The position numbers were made by a program, and so were the translations under genes. The notes below the pieces were generated by a model, which searched no databases, had not been told where the DNA came from, and saw only the letters and a program-made list of their open reading frames with translations. Source: Molanna angustata (taxonomy: Eukaryota; Arthropoda; Insecta; Trichoptera; Molannidae). From it: a stretch of 64,000 bases of DNA. Location: assembly GCA_963576475.1 (NCBI GenBank), contig OY754981.1:29612132-29676131 (forward strand), in the 5' to 3' direction. Shown here piece by piece: positions 1 through 12,582 of this stretch (its first letter is position 1; each line of letters begins with the position of its first letter).

Positions 1-342
1 TAACTATGGGAGGGAGTAAGGCAGGGTAAAATCGATATAAAGTTACCGAGGTCTTACAGGGGAATATAGATATGGGAAAGTTTATTGTCACGCGATATTT
101 TGTGGGTAGATACATATATAATACACATAGGTATATAGTATTCATCATAGCGGTAAACAAACATTGTGTGATATCAAAGTTAAAAATACACAATATTTAA
201 GAGAAACCAGAGTTACGTTATATATTATTTCATTAAAATACATTTTGATTTAAGGTAGTAGATATTCAAAACTTATACAAAAAGTCACGTAATATCTTTA
301 TTATTCTCTAAAACTACTTATTATTTAGTAATGGAGAGTTAT
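1..342. other. AT-rich stretch, no feature recognised
   Basis: No coding homology, tRNA-like box or inverted repeat was seen here. Confidence 0.5.
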
Positions 343-855
343 TTCTCTTCTTCTTCTTTTTCTTTGCCTTATCCCACTTTAGGTAGGGTCGGCTCTCCTA
401 ATCCTTTGGCGCCATGATAATCTGTCCTGTATTGTCGGGGCTGGGATGTGGGCTTTATCCAAGAGCTTTCTCATATTGCCCCACCACGGTGATATTGGAC
501 GTCCTTTTCCTTTGCTGTTTTCTGGGAGTGCTAGAGCAGAGCAGCACCACATGGTCGTTTTGCCTCCTCATTACATGTCCATACCATCTGAGTCGGCTTT
601 CTGTAAGTTTTTCTGGTATGGGGGCTACTCCAAAGCTTCCTCTTATTAATTCATTTCGAATTTTATCTAGCTTCGTTACCCCGCCTGCCCACCTCAGCAT
701 TTTCATTTCATTGACATTTAGTTTTTGTTCATGTGTGCCTTTAACTGTCCAGCAGTCCGCACCATATGTCATTGCAGGTCTCACCGCTGTCTTGTAGACC
801 TTGCCCTTAGTTTTGATTGGCATACGTGGAACGCACAGCACGCCCGTGAGAGTTC
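343..855 (-). pseudogene. RTE-type LINE 3' fragment (reverse transcriptase thumb and tail)
   Basis: Read on the minus strand, this is the C-terminal end of a non-LTR retrotransposon polymerase. The frame 841-455 gives KVYKTAVRPAMTYG, then RIRNEL-like (KLDKIRNELIRG), then RLRWYGHVMRR. These are hallmarks of the region after the RT palm in RTE-like endonuclease-reverse transcriptases. The frame then breaks, and the 3' end runs into a (GAA)n-type tail, seen on the plus strand as TTCTTCTTC near 343-362. The catalytic palm and the endonuclease are absent, so this is a 5'-truncated dead copy. Related tails occur at 41495-41755 and 35713-35932. Subfamily assignment is by inspection only. Confidence 0.8.
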
Positions 856-862
856 TCTATTT

Positions 863-2045
863 ACTCCAAGCCACGTTTACCCTATGGGAAACGTCAGAAT
901 TATTTCTCAATATTAAGAATCGAATTTATTACATCAATTTCAATGGAATCATCGTTTTCGTGCGTCCATAATATAGGTGTTATAGATCCGGGTAACCGAA
1001 AATATAACAAGTAAAACAACATTTAACATATGTTTTAAATTGTCAATATTGACAGTGTTAAAAAAGTGTTAAATAAACATACGTATTTCAACATTTATCT
1101 AGTGAATTTTTAAATTCGACATATTATTCTTTTTTACCGTATTTTTTAAATACTTCATAATTATATATGTATATGCCGTAGAGAAATAAATCTGTTATGT
1201 GCTTAAGGAGTGTATAAAATCAACGTGAATTTTCCAATAAATTTCATGTCAGGTTTTTCATAAAATGCAGAAAAATCAACAAATTTCGGATTTCCGATAA
1301 TTTCTATCACGTATTTATGTAAAACCTTTTAAAGCACTCGATTGATACCATCACTTACACGTAACTTCATAGTGTATTGGGTGGTTTTAGTCATCATGTT
1401 TTTAGTCACTCTTAAATGCCCTCTTAATTTATTTTCTAACACATTATATGATAAAACTTTCAAAATGCTATCACGTTCCAGAAAATTGAGTCTTCTCATA
1501 TAATTTTTTTGTAGTATATAAACTAGTACCTATATAAAAAAAATTGTATTCGGGGACTCTCAAACTTTCAAGACGAAAAGATGTGTCTTACGTACTAATG
1601 AAATATACAGGTGTTCTTTTTAAAGCTCTTTTTCATTTTACAGTTTTTTTACTATCCAAGCACCGCAATTTTTTCGTGTCTTTTGATTGTATATTATTTA
1701 AAATATGATAATGAATTGTAATGCAAAATAAATAATAAAAAAAACATCATCTCGATTAGAAAAACAAAATTTGTTTACAGAACATTTTTAAATTATGTTG
1801 ATTGTTTATGTTAAGAGAATAAGAAAATGAAGTTATCATTTTAAGAATTCCGTTATAAATTTTAAATAATGTACGCTTAGGAATATGATAAATATTTATT
1901 CTCAAGGGGAAAATTTAAACCAGCATTTGCTTTAGTTACTCTCAAGAATAAATAACCTCTAGATATTATGAAACAACATTTTGTCGCATAAATTATTAAC
2001 AATAATATGATAGTTGAAATAAAATAAAAAAATAACGTTTTATTA
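863..2045. other. AT-rich intergenic stretch, nothing recognised
   Basis: No coding similarity or structured repeat was noticed. The short open frames here are low-complexity chance frames. Confidence 0.5.
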
Positions 2046-2290
2046 CTAGTTGCATGTAACACACGAGATCCAACTGTCGATGGCGTTAGTACCTTTGTAT
2101 ATTTGAAGAATTCATTCCAAACTATAAATACTGAATCTAAATTTTCAATATTTAGATATTTTGTTTTCTAATCAAAACATGTATGTCAAAATAGGATAGC
2201 GTGTAGGTCTTTTATTCTACCCCGAATATTTAAACAGCTTGATGATATGGTATGTATGGAGATTAAGTATCAAACTATTGAGAATCCCCG
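2046..2290 (-). mobile_element. Non-autonomous Helitron, 3'-end fragment
   Basis: The left edge is the reverse complement of a Helitron 3' terminus. CTAG is preceded on the plus strand by A, next comes the short CATG...CATG hairpin, then ATCCAACTGTCGAT. The following 200 bp align by eye with the 3' parts of the copies at 25600, 28973 and 30093 (shared words: CAAACTATAAA, TGTATGTCAA, GGAGATTAAGTATCAAACTATT). Similarity is lost after about 2290, so the 5' part is missing or too diverged. Confidence 0.7.
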
Positions 2291-2306
2291 TAGATATTGC
2301 ATATAC

Positions 2307-2603
2307 TGCAACCATAGAATAATAATAGTATAGAATACTCTTTAGCCTGCAGTAAACGCGACCGCTTTATGTTGACTAATTTGGTCAACATTTTGGTAAT
2401 CATTTGGCCGTCTGCGTGATACGTTCTCCAAATAGGGAATTTTTTAACTGCGTTATATCGAGTAGTACTATACGAACAATGTCTACCAGCAGAGTCATAC
2501 ATATATTGACATTAGCCGGCCAGTAAAACTGCTTCACTTTTTCATCGAGGTATTGTATGGGAATGAGTATTCTATAGTTTTATTATTCTATGACTGCAAC
2601 ACT
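2307..2603. repeat. Possible MITE with roughly 38-bp imperfect terminal inverted repeats
   Basis: The left arm (2307-2345) contains CATAGAATAATAATAGTATA and its near reverse complement lies at 2563-2603, about 260 bp apart. It adjoins the lost edge of the Helitron fragment, so it may have inserted into or replaced that copy. No target duplication was identified and no second copy was found in the window. Confidence 0.4.
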
Positions 2604-3101
2604 ATATTATTTTTTTACAAATATTGTTAAAGTTTGAGATGTGGTATAAATCGAATTGTTAATTAAAATTAAAAATATTTGTTACTAACTATCCACTCCG
2701 TAGAGACTTAACATTACAACTTGGTATTATTTAACTATTTCAAAGGTACAAAAATAATAATGTAAGTATATCATTGTATTTAATTAAAGTAAATATACAG
2801 ATCATTTTCATTTGATTCAGAAAGTACCACTTCAACCCTTAGTTGTGAGAGTTATTTGGTAATTTATGTGCAATCTCTGAATCCCCATAACATTTTTTGG
2901 CACTTTTCCATCTCCTGCACTGCTCTCACATATGTACATACACATATCGATGTACTTATTGTATAATGGCGTATTTTTACCGTTGGCTTATTTCGGTCAA
3001 CTCGTTGAAGCAACAGTCCAGGCCAAATTACGGCCCGCAAGCTGAATTTGGTCTGTATTCCTGCCTTTTAATGTAAAAATAATATTGGCATAATTCAGCA
3101 A
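2604..3101. other. AT-rich stretch, nothing recognised
   Basis: No coding similarity and no repeat structure seen. Confidence 0.45.
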
Positions 3102-3273
3102 TGAGGTTCACCACTCATTCTGAATGTACCTAGTGCCTTTTTAGGTGAGACGAGACTGGTGTGTGGGTATACACAGATGTGTTGTGTTCCCTTTTATAAA
3201 GCAATGCACACCCGCACACCTTTCTCTGGATACCCCATATTGTGGGATATGCCGTGATGGTATAAATGAATGA
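3102..3273 (+). mobile_element. SINE family A (RTE-tailed), copy 1
   Basis: This is one of five dispersed copies of a 130-170 bp element (others at 8606, 13469, 55920 and, reversed, 62669). Conserved blocks are GGTGAGACGAGACTGG, CTTCCTTTTATAAGG-like, GCACACCCGCACACCTG and the 3' end GCCGTGATGGTAT, followed by a TGAA/AAAT-type tail. There is no coding capacity. The last 35 bp resemble the 3' end of the RTE LINE fragment at 39543-39757, which suggests RTE machinery mobilises it. I see no convincing tRNA A/B boxes, so the head origin is open. Confidence 0.7.
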
Positions 3274-3355
3274 AAATTAAAGAAACAACAAAAAATTACA
3301 AAAAAACGAAGAAAATTACAAAGTAGAATTCAAATGAAACAAATTTTCACAAGAC

Positions 3356-4068
3356 AATGCCTGTGTGTGGGGATAATCATAATATACCCACACATATACA
3401 TATGTGTGGGTATATTATGATTATCCCCACACAAAGGCAATGCCTGTGTGTGGGGATAATCATAATATACCCACACATATACATATGTGTGGGTATATTA
3501 TGATTATCCCCACACAAAGGCAATGCCTGTGTGTGGGGATAATCATAATATACCCACACATATACATATGTGTGGGTATATTATGATTATCCCCACACAA
3601 AGGCAATGCCTGTGTGTGGGGATAATCATAATATACCCACACATATACATATGTGTGGGTATATTATGATTATCCCCACACAAAGGCAATGCCTGTGTGT
3701 GGGGATAATCATAATATACCCACACATATACATATGTGTGGGTATATTATGATTATCCCCACACAAAGGCAATGCCTGTGTGTGGGGATAATCATAATAT
3801 ACCCACACATATACATATGTGTGGGTATATTATGATTATCCCCACACAAAGGCAATGCCTGTGTGTGGGGATAATCATAATATACCCACACATATACATA
3901 TGTGTGGGTATATTATGATTATCCCCACACAAAGGCAATGCCTGTGTGTGGGGATAATCATAATATACCCACACATATACATATGTGTGGGTATATTATG
4001 ATTATCCCCACACAAAGGCAATGCCTGTGTGTGGGGATAATCATAATATACCCACACATATACATATG
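3356..4068. repeat. 83-bp palindromic satellite, 8.6 copies
   Basis: The exact period is 83 bp (AATGCC recurs at 3356, 3439 and onward). Every copy I compared is identical. Each monomer contains a perfect 34-bp inverted repeat around a 2-bp centre (…CACATAT-AC-ATATGTG…). The 13-bp connector holds a second, smaller dyad (AGGCAATGCCT). The array can therefore be read almost identically on both strands and could extrude cruciforms. The staggered 60-aa open frames on both strands are a by-product. The array ends mid-unit at CATATACATATG. Confidence 0.97.
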
Positions 4069-5742
<1,674 letters not shown>

Positions 5743-6896
5743 GGGGGCATGTCTGGTCTGACCGGTGAAATCAAAACCATCCAAGTTTACCCATATCATG
5801 GATATAATTATCTTATGGAGTTCTATAATATCCTAAGTAGTTACAGAACTCCATAAGATAATTATATCCATGATATTTATTTTATTTATTTATTTTATTT
5901 TATTAACGGCGTTTGCCATTTACAAGAATAATTCAAAAGATACAAAATATAGTACATAATGTGTGATAATGTATATATATAAAAAAAAACAAACATATCC
6001 AATCAATAGACCATGAAAATAAAGCAAGAAGAAATCAATACAAAGAAAAACTTATAAAAAATACATATAAAAATACATACAAATAAAATTTAACCAAAAA
6101 ATAAAGAGAAAACAAATGAAAGTAGGTATAAACTGAATGAACAAATAAACAATATAGGTAAAGTATGTAGGTATGAATAATGAATAATAAAATTAAACAC
6201 GATCAGTGTAATTTAACCCGTAGGGTATTTCTGTGATTATTTATATTGCCTATAAACAGATCCATATTCATTGACTAGCATATTCATTGCTCAACCTCTG
6301 AATTCTGTTCAGTGCAGAATTGTGATGCGCTAGTGTGCGGGAATTGTCACAATAAAATTGGTTTGTATCGCGAGTACCCACACGCGGTACCTACATGAAA
6401 GTTGATGCGCATCAGTATTTCAGGGCTGTCCACGCTATGCATAATGATTTTAAACAAGAAAAACAAATCGGTGAGTTTACGCCTATCTGAAAGCTTTAAC
6501 AAATGCATTGATTTTAAAAGAAAGTCATAATTTAATCATCGATTGGTATACCCATTTTAAAATTTACAAAACGGAGAAACTTATGCTGAATTTTTTCTAT
6601 AGAGTCCGAGTGGACTCTATAATAGGGCGACCATATTGAAGAGTTGTACTCGACAATGCTTCTTACAAGTGATGTATAAAGTAATTTTAATGTATACAAA
6701 TTTTTGAAATCTTTGGAAATTCTTAAAATGAACCCCAAAGTTTGGAGTCCCGCAGTGCAAATATTATTCATATGTTTAACAAAGGAGAGATTTTCGTAAA
6801 ACGTTACGCCCAAATCAAGAATTTCTGCCTGGTATTTTAACTGATATGGGTAAACATGGATGGTTTTGATTTCGCCTGTTGACCAGACTTGCCCCC
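5743..6896. mobile_element. GGGGGCAAGTCTGGT-type MITE, interrupted by a LINE
   Basis: The left end (GGGGGCATGTCTGGTC, then GAAATCAAAACCAT) is matched by the reverse complement of the right end (…GACTTGCCCCC at 6884-6896). The intact family member at 39784-39960 is 177 bp, so this copy is the same element split by a 965-bp insertion at 5877-6841. The internal part is itself a near palindrome (GGATATAATTATCTTATGGA and its complement). Confidence 0.85.
5877..6841 (-). mobile_element. 5'-truncated jockey-group LINE nested in a MITE
   Basis: Flanked by a 6-bp TSD, TGATAT, at 5871-5876 and 6842-6847; joining the flanks restores the MITE. The minus-strand 3' end is a TTTAT-rich tail (5877-5905). 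The minus frame 6842-6532 encodes an RT C-terminal segment: LDLGVTF, then LGFILRISKDF, LLYTSLVRSIVEYNSSIW and a QHKFLRF helix. Beyond a stop there are further degraded C-terminal words (DRRKLTDLFFLFKI-like). The palm and endonuclease are missing, so this is a typical target-primed 5' truncation. Confidence 0.85.
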
Positions 6897-7526
6897 TTGT
6901 TTCTAAAATGAGCGCAAAAAACATGTTTTCGCATTTAAAGTTTCAACATACCTTTATATGATTACGAAGTTTTATTTTTTTTTTGACCGACCGAGCATTG
7001 AAATATTTTATATGAAAAAAATCGCATATTAATTTCAAATTTAATTATCTCGAAAACTATTGAAATCTCACAAAAACTATTTATTATATCTGAATAAACT
7101 CTCTTTTAGATATTTATGGATATTTTTAAATTATTGAAAAAATAATTTTTCCTTTGTATCAATTCGATTGCACTAAGAATAGAGTATGTATTTATGTAGG
7201 TATACTTATTTACCTATTTATGGAAGGTATTTTTTTACCCCAGTTGAGAATTTTTATCGTGAATTGGGAAAGGTCGATTTACAAATAATTATATATCAAC
7301 CAAGCAAAAAAAAACACAAAACTTGCGCTCAGCGTATTATTTTCTGAAAAATTTTCTGACCGGACAATTTTTCCTCCTAAATAAACTTATGTTAAAGAAA
7401 ATTGACATTTTATATTATCATACAATATTGTGTATTACAATGATTGTTAAAATTATTTTATTTATTTTATTTTGGTTTATTTGTGACAATAACAGCATTA
7501 TATATAATACGACATAAAATAATAAC
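6897..7526. other. AT-rich stretch, nothing recognised
   Basis: Only short hydrophobic chance frames; no motif recognised. Confidence 0.45.
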
Positions 7527-7528
7527 CG

Positions 7529-8013
7529 TCTTACTTATAAACGTAAACTATCTATAGTACCTGGTAATAGAGCGTGATTAACGAAAAAGTGTATAAACCG
7601 TGACTATCTTTATTACGCCTTATTTTCATATAAGTCAAGTTAGGAAGTTGTTTACGTTAGTTGGTTGTTGACGTTAGTTGTTTAACGCTCGACTAAAGCG
7701 TCATACCAAATATTCCAAAATGGCGGATCCTTCACATATGTTTCGACGCATATTTGAGATTGACAGAAAAAAATAATATTAATATACGATTTTCCGTGTT
7801 ATTCTTAATCGTAATCGTCTTTAATTTGACTCAACACGGCACAATGTGGTGTTTGTTTTCATTTTTCGATGTCACCTATCCAAAAATTACATGCATTTTT
7901 CTATTTTTTGACATCTTTGAAGCCAATGCGGCCATATGAAAAAAAATGAGGGTGTTCGTAAACAATTTAGTGAACTAGTAAGCCATATCTTAGTATACGT
8001 TTATAAGTAAGAT
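7529..8013. mobile_element. Candidate MITE with about 22-bp terminal inverted repeats
   Basis: TCTTACTTATAAACGTA at 7529 is mirrored by TACGTTTATAAGTAAGA ending at 8013, with one or two mismatches over 22 bp. A further copy of the terminal word (ATAAGTAAGACCG) lies at about 8090-8102 and could be the true outer end. There is no coding capacity. No second copy was noticed here, so the family assignment is open. Confidence 0.5.
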
Positions 8014-8274
8014 ATTTTAATACCGATCTTAATTATTTCAGTCGTGCTTATCTAGTTGCGCGTTAAGTTAGCTATTAACGAAATCTAATAAGTAAGACCG
8101 TAAATTATTAATTTAGGCCAAAAACCTGTCCACAGAGTACGTATTTTCATAAAGTTTCTGGCATATTTTAAATCATTTTATTTATTATGATCATTAAGTT
8201 TGTTTAAGCCACGAACGAAAGGATTCAAAGCGATCGTTTCGTCTTGTTAAAGTTCTTCTGAGTCGCTTTCCTCA

Positions 8275-8470
8275 TCACTGAGGGTCGTGATCCTCTCTTC
8301 TCTTCGCCATCATCACCTGGTGGACAGCACTCCTCCATCTCTCCCAACACTCAGCAGTTCGCAATACACCTACTACTCTTAGGCCAGTAACCGCTTTGAT
8401 CTGGTCAGTCCATCTAGTCGGGGATCTTCCTCTACCTCTACTCCCCTCCACACTTCCGGTCACGATTGTT
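8275..8470 (-). pseudogene. LINE tail fragment (RTE-type C-terminus)
   Basis: The minus frame 8463-8275 reads GSRGRGRSPTRWTDQIKAVTG, then WERWRSAVHQVM. This matches the pattern R-G-R-P-x-x-R-W-x-D-x-I...W that ends RTE-like polymerases. Nothing upstream of it is preserved, so it is a truncated, non-functional scrap. Confidence 0.65.
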
Positions 8471-8605
8471 AAAGTAGTTTTATTTAATGTTTATAGAACG
8501 ACGCACTATTCTAAGGCGGTGCTTTACAGTTATTATCGGGTGTACCGTAAGAACCGGCTATTGAAAATACAACAGGCAACAATAACATCTTACAAAGTTA
8601 AGCTA

Positions 8606-8751
8606 TGAGATTCACCAACCATTTTTACATACATATGTGAGAAAGTGTATGAACATGTGTCGTGCTTCCTTTTATAAGGTTATGCACACCCGCACACCTG
8701 TCGCTAGTTAGTTCATATTGTGGAATATGCCGTAATGGTATTATGAATGTT
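8606..8751 (+). mobile_element. SINE family A, copy 2 (internally deleted)
   Basis: Starts with GAGATTCACCAACCA as in copy 1, lacks the GGTGAGACGAGACTGG block, and keeps GCACACCCGCACACCTGTCG and the CCGTAATGGTAT end. Confidence 0.7.
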
Positions 8752-9175
8752 TAATTTAATTATTATGACCTTTTTTTAAATATCTCACGAAGTTGGAATA
8801 TTAAAAGGAAGAACCGGAAATTCAAGGCACTTCAGGACTTATTACTTGTCATCGGCTGTTTTACGTGATCACTTCATGTGCTTGCGCAACGTTCACCTAT
8901 TATGTATAAGAACTAGCTGTGGCTTTCATTGTTTACGAACAAATTTCTCAATAGAGTGCGTTGCAAAAAAGTTTATTCGTCATTTCATAGATGGCATTGG
9001 TAAAAACAGCTTATTTTCAAGAACAATCATATCTATGGATAAAATATATAGAACTTTCAAAAAAATGGATTGATAGGGAACTCAATAAAAATACATAATT
9101 GGTGAACGTTGCGCAAGCGCATAAAGTGATCACGTAAACCTGGCAGTGGCAGGTCGTAAGTCCTGTAGGTGCCTT

Positions 9176-9357
9176 GATTTTTTTTTTAATGAAAATGAAT
9201 ATGTCCTTATTAAACAAGTACATATACATTTTCCTACGTCCCCTAAAATAAGCATAAATACTTGTGCTATAGGTGAACGAAATCGGTCGAGGCAGGATTC
9301 GAACTCGTGACCACTGGATTATTAGCCCAGCGCGCTATCCGCTCTGCCATCGATCCA
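9176..9357 (-). mobile_element. tRNA-derived SINE family B, copy 1
   Basis: On the minus strand the head is tRNA-like: GATGGCAGAGCGGATAGCGC (A box) and GAGTTCGAATCCTGCC (B box, GTTCGAATCC). After it comes a shared 3' body (CGATTTCGTTCACCTATAGC; GTATATGTACTTGTTTAA) ending near AT-rich sequence. An internal RNA polymerase III promoter is expected. It interrupts the family F arm; TGATTT on both sides is a likely TSD. Confidence 0.8.
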
Positions 9358-9419
9358 ACTTAATGATTTTCCGGTTCTCCCTTAGTATTCCAACTTCGTC
9401 TCTATTAATGATAAATAAT

Positions 9420-9628
9420 AATAATAAACGCGTCCTTGCACCCTACGCAAGTGGCGATTTCATTGCTATATGGCAATTTCTTCCAACCAACCAATGTTCC
9501 CAGCCCAGAGGAGCAAAAATTGCGTGAGAAATAAATTTAAATAAACTTCTCCTCTGCTGGGGATCGTAGCCAGGACGCTCACACAGAAACCAAACGGCTT
9601 ACCTACTGTACCATGGCGGTCGGCATTT
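9420..9628 (-). mobile_element. tRNA-derived SINE family C, copy 1
   Basis: The minus-strand head CCGCCATGGTACAGTAGGTA is followed by a degraded B box and CCAGCAGAGGAGAAG. The body ends with GGTTGGTTGGAAGAAATTGC, then GCAATGAAATCGCC. That end matches the 3' end of the jockey-like LINE at 36324-36365. The tail is an (ATT)n-type run on the minus strand. Confidence 0.75.
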
Positions 9629-9775
9629 AAAAAAAATGACATAAAAACACAATTGACTCCCGAAAGGGAAAAAATCCTATGTTTGCCTATATGTAACTAT
9701 AAAAATCCAATGTTTGCGTATATGCAACTATAAAAATCCAATGTTTGCGTATATGCAACTATAAAAAATGTTCGA

Positions 9776-11653
9776 TTCAATTATTATGTTCAATGCATAA
9801 TCAATCTAATCAAGTATAGGTACTATCAAATATAGTAAACATGGCGTTAATATGATATTTAATTGTTGACTTGGATTTTCCATTATATACTGGTTAGAAA
9901 TAACCTCCGGTCGGAGTTGAAATTCGTCCTATTTACTAAAAGTCTGTGAAGGTTAACGAGCTAATGGCGTGACCTGGTCTCCACTTGGCCTATTGATTGC
10001 CTCTGGTGTTATTATTAAGCGACAAAAATGGAGGTTTAAGTAGCTATATGGGAAAATATTATGAATATACTACTCTTGTTGTGATTTTGTATCTAAAAAC
10101 GAAGTAAAAAGGGGATGTTACCGAGAATAGTGCCATTTACTATCGCAGATATGGGATATTAACAGCAGAGCCGGACTTAGAACTTTTAAAGCCTGAAAAA
10201 AAGATTTGTCATGTGTCCTGTAGAAGAAGCAGTCGCTTTGAAACACGTCGAATAGAATAGTTACAATTAACAAGTTTATTATACCTAATTAATTAGCCGA
10301 CTAGATGGAGTGATCTTGTAAAGTCTGCATTAGGGGCTTCAATGACATAATATCAGAATGGAGGCGGGCCGCGTAAAGAGTGATTTATTACAACATTCTC
10401 AGCCACCATTCTCAGTCACGAGGAAAACAAAGGACGAGTGGGAGAGATTTTAATTAATTCGATTGTTAAAACACATAGCTACAAAACTATTATGTATATG
10501 CTAAAAAAATGTGATTTATATTATAATCAAACGTACATATGTATTATGTATATACCATCACCTGTCCTTGGCAAGGTAGGTAAAGAGAGTTGACCGCTAA
10601 ACATTCTAATCCTAACAAATATACATTTATGTTTTTATGTTAGGTACTGACCTTTAAGATGTATTTCTCACAATAATTAAGAGGCATTATAAAGCTAGAA
10701 AAATATCGTAAGCAATAAAAATTGCAATAAAGTAGGCATTTCTTGAACCATATCGTAAGCCAATAGGATGCATTCGTGCTCGTGCATTTCAAGCGGAAGG
10801 TTCTGTACACTAAAGATAAGATCACAGTGATATTAGGTGTTTCGCCCGGTTGTTCAACATTCAACATAATACATTCCTACCTGATTTTTAAGCTATTGTT
10901 AAAATTGTATTGTAAAGATGTGCAATGAACATTGTACAAAGTATTTATTTATTTGAAGGTTCCATACAAATTATTTTCACACTGGCGAACTCATTTTCAA
11001 ACGGCATTTTTTACAACCATCATTATGTACATTCATTTTTGATTCTTAGTTTTTATTTTGAAATCGCGTTAAAGGTGTTTTGTTAGTTTTTCCTTTAATA
11101 TTAATATAAAAAAGTATATTTGAATTGTAATACATACATTTTTTTTGTGTAAGTGTATTATTTCTATAAATGATGTTTGTTCTCCTAATCTAATTTTTAC
11201 CCTTTTTAGTCATGTTTAGTTTTTTGTTAATATGTACCTATATGCATTTAGTTATATTTCTGATATTTTTTGTTTCATTTTATTGTATTTTTTTAATATC
11301 GATTAATTTATAGTTAAGATCTTAGGTTAATTTTATGTAAGTATATTTAAGAAACAAAATACATTTTAAGCGCTCCGTAAAATATGTATGTCTACCTATA
11401 AGCTAACATTTGTCTAGCCCTGACTAAAATACTGTTATTTATACTAGAGAGTATAGATTTTAAATTACCCCTTAAGGCTATATAGGTTATATTACTTAGA
11501 CAACCCTTAAAATGTACAACGCCCTTATATAAGGATATCAGTCGATTATCGACTAAGAATGTACACAAGTAGATAGGGTTTCCAAATTAAGGGAAGTTTT
11601 GGGCAAAATACATGGAATGTTTTACTGTGTTTTTGGTAAAATAAAATTATTTA
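9776..11653. other. AT-rich stretch, nothing recognised
   Basis: About 1.9 kb without a recognisable gene, SINE box or inverted repeat. The frame at 10640-10867 (minus) has no recognisable motif. Confidence 0.45.
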
Positions 11654-12425
11654 TATTGACTTAACAATAAGACACTATAGTTTTACTTCCACTCAATAAA
11701 TTAACTTTTATAAATTAATTATTGTAACGTTTTCGGACTTTCGTCCATCATCAGCAACGTCGTTACTTAAACGTTGCTGATGATTAAGTAACGACGTTGC
11801 TGATGATGGACGAAAGTCCGAAAACGTTACAATAATTCGAATATATTTTTATTATTGCATATGCGCAAACATTGGATTTTTTTCCCTGTCGGGAGTCAAA
11901 GATATTTTTTAACAGATTTTTAATTATCTCAATAGAGACGAAGTTAGAATATTTATTGTAGGAGAACCGGGAAATCAAGGCACCTACAGGCTTTGTAGCT
12001 TTCATTATTTACAAAAAAACCAATTCTCTCAATAGATGGCGTTACAACAAAATAAATAAAAAATAATAATATTGTTGTTCATAATTTCACCCATAGATGG
12101 CTGTAGTAAAAATTCGTTATTTTCAAGCGAAAAGAATTTCAGTATTACAATATATAGAAGTTTCAAAAATTGAATTGATAGGGATCTCATTAAAAAAAAG
12201 GCATAATTGGTGAACGTTGCGCAAGCGCATAAAGTGATCACGTAAACCAGCCGATGACAGGTCGTAAGCCCTGTAGGTGCCTTGATTTCCCGGTTCTCCT
12301 ACAATAAATATTCTAACTTCGTCTCTATTGAGATAATTAAAAATCTGTTACAATAATTAATTTATAAAAGTTAATTTATTGAGTGGAAGTAAAACTATAG
12401 TGTCTTATTGTTAAGTCAATATAAA
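11654..12425. mobile_element. Nested foldback element (family F copy 2 within a perfect 75-bp inverted repeat)
   Basis: The outer arms 11654-11728 and 12351-12425 appear perfectly complementary (…AGACACTATAGTTTTACTTC…). Inside, 11911-11985 and about 12280-12345 are further complementary arms (ATCTCAATAGAGACGAAGTT; AGGAGAACCGGGAAATCAAG). The innermost part carries GGTGAACGTTGCGCAAGCGC as in copy 1. An asymmetric insert at 11729-11910 interrupts the left arm. No coding sequence. Confidence 0.8.
11729..11825. repeat. Perfect hairpin, 39-bp stem
   Basis: GTTTTCGGACTTTCGTCC…GTCGTTAC pairs perfectly with the sequence ending …GGACGAAAGTCCGAAAAC, around a loop of about 20 bp. It lies at the start of the asymmetric insert in the foldback's left arm, and the word GTTACAATAAT is repeated on both sides. 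Confidence 0.85.
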
Positions 12426-12582
12426 AAATTTACAATGGCATTCCATAGTGTGAATAATAAGAACTTTGAAAACTTAAAATAAAATATTTAAAATAAGTAC
12501 TTCACTATGATCATATTATTAACTTCGCTCAAGATGATCATATGAAATACTTACTTTCCAAGAAAAGATATCCATTAATACA

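Larger units (their letters stand above)
8780..9775. mobile_element. Foldback/TIR element (family F), copy 1, carrying two SINEs
   Basis: The arms 8780-8895 and about 9100-9180 plus 9361-9407 are inverted repeats (CGAAGTTGGAATATT; AACCGGAAA; CAAGGCAC; GTGATCAC; GCGCAACGTTCACC). The right arm is interrupted by SINE B (9176-9357) and followed by SINE C (9420-9628). After that the family's distal block continues: GACTCCCGAAAGGGAAA, then a roughly 33-bp unit with AATGTTTGCGTATATGCAAC in three imperfect copies (9675-9767). The same blocks recur at 11835-12345 and 58085-58220. No transposase coding seen. Confidence 0.7.

Noticed and set aside
3377..4057. Series of 60-aa open frames on both strands (MWVYYDYPH…)
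   Set aside because: By-products of the 83-bp palindromic satellite; identical in every unit and without independent coding evidence.
9299..9357. Genuine tRNA gene (minus strand)
   Set aside because: The same head with the same downstream body occurs at 36425, 37258 and 56190; SINE family B.
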